Part shown: positions 56,785 to 64,000 of the stretch, piece after piece
How positions within the stretch are numbered: the first letter of the stretch is position 1
Layout of the letters: every line of letters starts with the position of its first letter
Assembly (NCBI GenBank): GCA_010093685.1
Contig: MU006237.1
Location: forward strand, 372,001-436,000
Length of the DNA stretch: 64,000 nucleotides
Direction of reading: 5' to 3'
Source: Ophiobolus disseminans
Taxonomy: Eukaryota > Ascomycota > Dothideomycetes > Pleosporales > Phaeosphaeriaceae
Program-made: the position numbers and the translations under genes
The notes under the pieces: model-generated
What the model saw: the letters and a program-made list of their open reading frames with translations, nothing else
Told to the model about the DNA's origin: nothing
The model's database searches: none

Positions 56785-57917
56785 TCATGCAATACTAGAT
56801 AGGCAACAAGTGAGATAGGGATAGTGAAGCCAGCTAGCAACCAACAGGCCGAGCAGGGACAAAATGCAGAAGCAAACCCCGTCCAGCAGGATTTTGGAGA
56901 AACACAGAACTATCATCGAGCACCGCGAAGCTTTTATGAAAAGAGAAGCACCATCATAAGATAGCACTGGGGTACGGCTGCCACCAATCTCCACAAAGTC
57001 ATGATGGCTAAATGCCTGGCCCGGCACAAGATACATCCACTTGGATTCCGTAGTCGGAAGACCACAAGCATCAATCTCACACCAATGCACCTCGCTAAGT
57101 CTGTCCGCTGGCCAGTCTTCACATGGAAACAACTCGAATCGCGTGTCAGCGCGCCCAGAGATAAAGTCGAGCCACTCATTTACATCGCGACCAAAATCAG
57201 CAGACTGCAGCGCCTTTTGATACAACGCGTTGCATTGCGCAAGGGCATCAGTCCACTGCTCAGGCGTCATGAGTGGCGCATACACTTGAACGAACAGCGT
57301 TGCGATCAGGAACGGGATAGTGTCCCAATCACTCAGCCCGGAGACCAGCTCAGGCATACGACCCTCAAGGAGGTTAGGTGGGAAACGAATAAGCACATAC
57401 TAGCCGATAAAACGTCAGACAGCGCACGTTGGAAGCACGTCGAGTCCGAAGTGTCATTGATGTCAATGCCGAACTGCTCGAATATCTCGTCTGGATCCAT
57501 GAGCGGCGCAATCATATTCTCGATCTGCATGACATATGATTCATGATAGAGACCCGCTGAGGAGATCTCGTAGTCGGCGAGGGCTGCGTTGTATCCGGAT
57601 GATGTTTGGCCGTATGTGCGTGAAGGAAGTGAGAGAACGAAGGGCTTACATGTTGGCTCTGGGGGAACGAAACACACTGCGCGGCATGCGGGGCATGTAT
57701 TGCCACAGTCGAACCAGCCCTTGAGACATTCGAGATGAAAGACGTGGTTAAAGCTGCAAATCATTTGGACGATTTCTTGGTTCTCGGCGTTCCAATCGTC
57801 GTAGCAGATGGGGCATACCGCTTCATTAGATGGGCCGGATGGCCTGACGTGGCTGGTAAGAAATTGCTTACGGGATGAGCGATAGGGTACCCCATTTTGA
57901 GAGTGGTGTACGAACAT
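56785..57917 (-). CDS. RING-H2 finger protein
   Basis: The likely start is ATG 57917 (MFVHHSQNGVPYRSSRKQF); the frame is open upstream only with non-ATG starts. A RING-H2 domain of C3H2C3 type follows: CPICYDDW, then CSFNHVFHLECLKGWFDCGN and CPACRAVC. This suggests an E3 ubiquitin ligase that recruits E2 enzymes. The first frame ends at 57333. A second frame (ELVSGLSDWDTIPFLIATLF to 56785) probably continues the protein. The overlap around 57370-57410 has GTATGT and CTAAC, but no splice that keeps frame cleanly. The junction is therefore unresolved: a non-standard intron, a frameshift or an assembly error. A hydrophobic stretch near the end may be a membrane segment. Confidence 0.6.
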
Positions 57918-58132
57918 GTAGTGAATGCAGATGAAAATGATGGTGGTTGTTGCTTGCGCAAATTGATGATATACATCAGTGTCCACATTGTTCGACTATA
58001 GATGCACACTGCTCATGAGACTTTGTTGTCCTACAACGTACACCTGTTGAGTGATATCGAAGATCTCAGATCATGTTGAGCACATAGTGTTACACATGGA
58101 GGTCATATTGAACATTCGAGTGCTAATATTTC

Positions 58133-58134
58133 GA

Positions 58135-58229
<95 letters not shown>

Positions 58230-58239
58230 NNNNNNNNNN

Positions 58240-58334
<95 letters not shown>

Positions 58335-58335
58335 C
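58133..58335. repeat. AAAG tetranucleotide microsatellite with assembly gap
   Basis: Uninterrupted AAAG units run on both sides of ten N bases at 58230-58239. The true length is unknown. Reading frames through it encode only Lys/Glu/Arg or Phe/Leu/Ser repeats and are artefacts. It sits about 85 bp beyond the stop codon of the PKS gene. Confidence 0.95.
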
Positions 58336-58418
58336 ACCACAAATGGTATCATATCTCGCCTATACCCAACGCCAACTCGTAAAAACCCGATCAAACTCCT
58401 GAGACCACCGCTGAACCG

Positions 58419-61400
58419 TTACTCCACATGATGTATCTTCTTCAAAGTCCCAACAGCCAGATGACCCAACTCCAACAAACTCCCACTTCCCATCATCTCC
58501 AACACGCTAACCTCCCGCCCAAATGTCTGTCTCCACCAGCGCTTCAATTCAATCGCCATCAATGAATCCAGTCCGATGTCTTGCATCGACATGCCAACAT
58601 GCACATGCTCCGGATCCCTCAAGATCAGAGTAAAGACTTTCTTGCCAATCTCGAGCGCCAGGGTTTCGGCGGCTTGCTTGTCATCCAAGATGGTAGTATT
58701 GGCGCGCACCGCTACAAGAAACGTGCCAAGCTGGCTTGCTTCACCACGGTTTTGTGTAGTGTTGTCGGTGTTGACGTTGTGGTAGAAGCCCATGCGTCGA
58801 TCGTGGCGCCAAGATGTGTGATTCGCGGGGTCAGCGAGAGACTTCGGCGATTTGAGACCCATGATGAATGCTGAAGAATTATGCCAGGTCTGTGGTCCAA
58901 GCATTCCCCTTTCGGTGGACTTCCCGATGTGAGGTGTCGAAGACCGCACAGCAAGCTCGACACAGTCTAAAAACTCTCGTTGAGTGAGATAAGAGAAGCC
59001 CTGGTTGTCGATGGCTTCTCTGGCCTGCCTATTCTCGGCGACGAAGCCCGCATCTTCGATGGGGCAAATACTGATAATTGATGCGGGAAGACCAAAAGTA
59101 TGTCTATACTGGCAGAAAGCTTCGAGATAAGTGTTCGCAGCGGAATAATTGCCTTGACCCGAGCTCTCGGTATGAGCGGCAATCGAGCCCGCGAGAAGAA
59201 AGAAATCGAGCGGTTCGGATTGTGTCTGGAAGGCGTGATGCAAATTCAGAGCACCCTTGCACTTCGGTGCCATGACGTTCTCCCAATCTGAGGCTTGCAT
59301 GCCGAGGATCGAGACGTTTTGCAACACCATAGCCAGGTGAATGACGCCCTTAATCGGACTTTTCGCAGCAGCCGTAGCTTTCGCGACATCTTTCTCGTTT
59401 TGCACAAGACCTGCAACAGGTGTGACGGAACAACCATGGAACTCCATGTCCGCAATGAAGTTGTGATGTCCGAGCTTAGATCCAGCTGAAGGAGACATCA
59501 CAACAAAGTTGCGAGCTCCCCGTTGTCTCATCCACTGCATCACGACGCTGCCCAAGCCTCCAAAGCCCCCTGTGATTAGGTATGATGACTGGCTGTCAAA
59601 CTTCAGTGAGAATACGATTGGTTCTCTTGGGACAGTCGCAACATCGTGTGGCATGCGGATGACGGCCTTGCCAATGTGATCACCTTTCTGGAGGAAGCGG
59701 AATGCGTTCTGGATTTCCGACGCTTCGAAAGTGGTGACAGGGTTGAGAGGTCTGATCTTCCCATCATTGTACATCGCTATGACCTTGTTCAGAATGCTGG
59801 TTATCGTTAGCTATGTTTTGAATCTCGTGCGGTCTATAGACGTACCCGTTCACCAGCTTTGGTCGCTTGTCCATCACCTGACCGAAATCAACGCATGCAT
59901 ACGACCGGTTGGAGAGGAATGGCTCCATGTTCAGCTTTCCATATTCAGCCAGATCTCGGTTGCCGAGCTCGATCATTATGCCAAACTCAGCAACACACTC
60001 CCATGATGCATGCAGTAGTTCGCCGGCTAGTGAGTTGAGAACCAGATCGGCACCTTGCCCACCAGTGGCATGTAGCAAATCTTCGCGGAAAGAGTCGTCG
60101 CGCGAGCTGAAGATGTGTGACGCTGGTATACCGAAGGTTTTCGTTAGGTATGACGCCTTGGCAGCGTTACCAACGGTCACGTACACTTCAGCACCGATGA
60201 GCTGGGCCAGCTGGATTGCAGCTTGGCCGACACCGCCACATGCAGAATGTATCAAGATAATCTGGCCCTCCTCAAGATGGCCTATTTCCATCAGAGCCCT
60301 CATAGTTGTTCCGAAGCAGATAGGCATCGTCGCTGCGTCCTCAAAGCCGAGGGCATCGGGGATCTTGGCGACAAGCAGAGAGGGAAGGACAGCGACCGAG
60401 GTGAAGAGGCCTCCGCTACTTAGAGCGACAACTCGATCTCCCACAGCAACATTGGTGACCGAGGATCCCACGCGGCGAATAACACCGGCGAGTTCTAGGC
60501 CAAGTCGCGGGTGCATGGTGGGTGACGAGATCAATCCCAGAGATAAAGCGAGATCCTACAGAAGTCAGTGTTTTGAAATATGTATGGAAAGGAAAAAAAA
60601 ACATGCCTTAAAGTTCAGTCCGATTGCACCAGGTATGATCTCCACCTCGTCATCGCCCAGCGACTCCGTACGCTCGGGTCTTTCGACCCATTTCAGGGAG
60701 TCGAGGAGGCCAGGTTGCTGTATCGACAGCTCGACCTCGGCGTTGTCATGATCCGACTGATTGCTTGCTACCAGTGCTTCCTCAAGGTCAAAAGGATGAA
60801 ACCTACCCACCTTGACTTGTCCGTCATCGAAGGCAAACTCCATATCAGGCATCAACTTGTCGGTGTCGCTGTACGGCCTGCTCTTTTCAAACACTTCGAT
60901 GGCGATGGTTGGCAAGTTGGCTTCGTCTTTCTTGATCTCAAGGGTTGTGATAGGGACACCCAGTTCAGCACGTGTTGTGCGGAGCATACCAAGGCTCTTC
61001 GATGAATCTGGATTTGAGTTGTTGATCTGACACGGCGGTAGGAGCCACAAGAACTTTTTAATCTGCTTTGATCGTACGACTTGCTGGAAGGCGGCAAGAC
61101 TCTCTTGTACATCTTCGAAAAAGGACGTTTCGAGGTCGAGAGTGGAGATGATCTGCTGCACTTCGGACAAGTCTTGTCCCAGGGTAGCTGCGGTCGCCTC
61201 ATATCCAGCAATTTTAAGACCTTCAAGCATACATTGCGCAACAGCGCTCTCTTGCTCTTTGCACAAGACGGTCACTCGCTCGGCGGCTATTCCCAGTGCC
61301 TTGCGTGGCTGGGCTAGAATCGTAGCACAATACTGATATGGCTCCTCATAATCGAAGGCCGAAGACAAGATACCGTTGAATCCAGAAGATCTAAGCTCCG

Positions 61401-64000
61401 CATCCCAGCGTGAAAGCGACACGATCGGTGAGTCGTGCCTGTCGTCTTTGTCTCCCATCCACCATCCCGAGAAGACACCAAAGAGATATCCAGGAGCGTT
61501 CGAGTCTGTTGATAGTTCGGAAAGCACGAGATGGCCATCGGGCTGAAGTAGGCATTGCAGATTTTGTAGGGTTGCCTTCAGGCTTGGTGTTGTGTGTACG
61601 CAATTAGCCGCAACAATTACGTCGTACGACTGTGCCTTGAATCCTTGCTCAAGGGGGCTTCTGGAGATGTCAAAGACCCGGTAGTCCATGTTTGGAACAT
61701 CTGAGAACCTCTCCTTCGCTCGATCAAAGAAGCCCGCAGAGACGTCCGTAAAAGTGTACAACGAGAACGGTGGATTTTGGCGCGATCCTTCATCGAACAG
61801 CTCTGAGAAGATCTTTGCTGTGGTACCGCCGGTGCCTGCGCCAACCTCCAAGATACGGAGATTTGGCTTTTTGTTCGCTAGGGCTCGCATAACCGGCCCA
61901 CAGTCCGTGCTTACCATGTTGTAAATCTCCGTCAAAACATTGTCATGTAGGAGTATTTCGAGAGGATCAACAGCTCCAGTGAACACGTCTGGCATGTTCT
62001 CATAAAGACGTTTGAGGCCAAGCACCGGAAGTCGCTTCGACGGGATGCTACTCAAGTCTTCCAAGCGTGCACGGATGGCGTGATGGCGCTCGGGTGTCGA
62101 AAGTCGCGTGAACAATTGGCAATCAGGAACAAGTGGATACCTCGCTGTGATTGCTCGATCGGCCTGCATCTGTAGCCAAGCGCGAAGCTTTGCAAAATGC
62201 GGCGCATGCGGTTGAAGACCCTTGAGCCTTTCCACAGAATCCAGGATGCACAACAACGTTGCTTCTTCCCAAAGAATGTTGCCGTGGGTTTCTGCGTTTT
62301 GTGCCACCATGAGGTTATCGAGTCTGGTGAAATCAATATGTGGTGTCCAATGCAAGTATGCTGCAGCATGTCGATCGGGAGTCGATCTTTCCTCGGGGTT
62401 CGGTAGTGGCGCAAACTTCAGCCCTCGTAAGCTGACAATAGTCTTTCCATCCTTGATGCATTCCACTCCATTCTGCATCTTCCCATCGTGCACCCAAGCT
62501 TTGGCTTCGACGCTGGCCGAGGATTGGGAGATGTACAACGACTCGATCATTGTAGGCACGTACAGTGTCCGAGAGCTGAAATCACCTTTGGTGAACGCCA
62601 ACAGCATCAGTTGGAAGCTACAATCCAATGTACACGGATGCGTGAGAAATAACGCGGTCATTTGCGACTGCGGAGAGACGATGTTACTCAACACATGAGG
62701 CGTCCCTGTCGCTGACCGTATATCCTTGATACCTTGGAATTCAGGCCCATAGCCCAACCCAATCTGCTTCGTGAACTTGTACCATTTTGTCGACGTGATT
62801 GCGCGAGAGGGGACAGTCCAGTCATCGGTACACTTCTGGTCTGCTACAACTGCTCGAACTTGGCCATGACAGTGCTCGGTCCACGAGCTCCCATTCCAGG
62901 AGGAGATTGTGAAGTCGTGCCACACGGAGTTGGTGACATCTGTCAAGCGGTGTGGTTTTAAGGTCGTGGAAAGCTCTACTGATTTTGCCTCCAGTAATAC
63001 CAGCGCAGTATGCGCCACCACGTGGCGGAGTCGAAATGCTTCGTTATTGCCACTTTGCTGCTGTGCAGCTGCACCAGCCATGGTCACGAAGCCAGCCAAC
63101 GGGAACACGATATCATCCCTGACCTTGTGATCACGAAGCCACGGCTCTTTCTCAAGGGTCAAGACCGACCGCCACGTTGGCTCGATGCTTGAACTCTCGA
63201 GAGCACGTTGCCCCAAAAGTGGGTGACGAGCGTGCTGGCGAAACCTCCAGTCCTTCGATAGCCTACTCTCAGACCAGTGGGTCGTACGAGTCCATGGGTA
63301 AGCCGGCAAATTAGACAACGCATTTCCAGATGGGACTGCGCCGGTGAAGTCAACGTCAATGCCGTGTTGGTATAATGTGCCAAGGGCTGAAAGAATATTC
63401 TCATATGATGGAGACGATCGTGAAAGAGTCGAGACATATTGTGTTGATGCCGCCGCTTCCATTGCAATGGCTCTAAGCGGGCCCGCCAGCGTCGAGTGAG
63501 GACCAATTTCGAGCAGTATCGCAGAGGGGAAAGCTTTCACCAAGGCAGTTGCTGTCGTGTTGAACAAGACTGGGCGTACCAGGTTGGCACACCAGTACTC
63601 TAGGGGAAGAGTCGTAGAGGAGTGGAGCTCTTTACCTAGGACCGTGGAGAACATTGTGGCACAGAACTTGTCGCCGGCAAAAGAACTTCCAAGCTCAGAG
63701 CGTATGTAATGAAGGTAATCAGAAGCAAGTGGCATCATATGACCTACCATTGTTAGTCCTTGACCTAAGTTGATGTGGAGAAGTACTTACTAGAGTGATA
63801 CGCCATATCTACCTTTAGCTCACGGACCAATACGTCTGGGTGCTGCGTCTTGATGCTCGCCATAACTTGTCTCAGGCTATCGATGTCTCCCGAAAGGGTA
63901 ACGCTTGACGGGCTGTTCTCGCATGCAACCACGACACCGTCGAGCAAATAAGCAGAGGCAGTAGAAGCACTCAGACCCACCGCTGCCATACACCCCTTCT
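58419..64000 (-). CDS. Highly reducing polyketide synthase, N-terminus outside the window
   Basis: Exons in transcript order are (edge)64000-63791, 63743-60607, 60555-59846 and 59796-58419. The visible order is AT (C-terminal half, VGLSASTASAYL to YHSSHMMPLA) and DH, with PWLRDHKVRDDIVFPLAGF and the HPCTLDCSFQ aspartate. Next are a C-methyltransferase (ILEVGAGTGGTTAKIFSEL) and ER (GLELAGVIRRVG, ILIHSACGGVGQAAIQLAQ). KR (SYLITGGFGGLGSVVMQW; active tyrosine in GQGNYSAANTYLEAF) and ACP (DIGLDSLMAIELKRWW, Ser attachment site) follow. No thioesterase or reductase follows the ACP, as in most HR-PKSs, so release needs a partner. The second intron (60556-60606) uses a GC donor. KS and the AT nucleophile lie to the right of the window. 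The product would be a reduced, possibly methylated polyketide. Confidence 0.95.

Noticed and set aside
59909..60751. A 280-codon plus-strand frame over the PKS ER region
   Set aside because: It is antisense to clear ER-domain coding sequence and crosses the GC-AG intron without any domain of its own.
1..64000. CRISPR arrays, operons and ribosome binding sites
   Set aside because: The window is eukaryotic (introns throughout). No regularly spaced direct repeats of CRISPR type were seen.

Overview
The window is filamentous ascomycete nuclear DNA. The evidence is many short GT-AG introns of about 45-60 nt, a class II hydrophobin, a HET-domain gene, a highly reducing polyketide synthase, a Clr5-ankyrin protein and a fungal nitrate transporter. 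I infer Dothideomycetes from the overall character, but cannot prove it from sequence alone.

Layout. (1) 143-8087 holds seven members (called L1-L7 here) of one lineage-specific family with an F-box-like/2EXR-like N-terminus, all on the minus strand. (2) 8224-18404 is a housekeeping core: nitrate transporter, a 3.7 kb gene-poor stretch with a minisatellite, the PKA catalytic subunit, a GT8-like glycosyltransferase and the splicing factor Prp38. (3) 18675-26143 holds six more members of the same family (R1-R6), all on the plus strand. The two arrays therefore point away from the core like mirror images. Most copies are broken, and R2 and R4 are full-length frames interrupted only by stop codons. 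(4) 26611-37711 carries a Clr5-ankyrin protein, an acidic protein, an NmrA-like protein, an AIF/FSP1-like oxidoreductase and a short-chain dehydrogenase (SDR). (5) 37998-41887 has two decayed copies of a secreted astacin-like protease: one has lost the catalytic glutamate, the other the whole zinc site. (6) 42749-45058 has an SDR and a haloacid dehalogenase. (7) 46323-52229 has a large HET-domain gene followed by a broken multi-pass membrane-protein gene. (8) 53675-57917 has a hydrophobin, a membrane-anchored carboxylesterase and a RING-H2 protein. (9) 58419 to the right edge is a highly reducing PKS (AT-DH-MT-ER-KR-ACP visible), with its N-terminus outside the window and an assembly gap in an AAAG microsatellite just past its 3' end.

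The core genes are ordinary single-copy genes. The accessory interest lies in the mirrored family arrays and their nonsense-type decay, which resembles C-to-T (RIP-like) mutation; in the parallel decay of the protease pair; and in the HET plus membrane-protein locus. Exon boundaries were read by eye from splice signals and family continuity. No alignment or transcript data were available.
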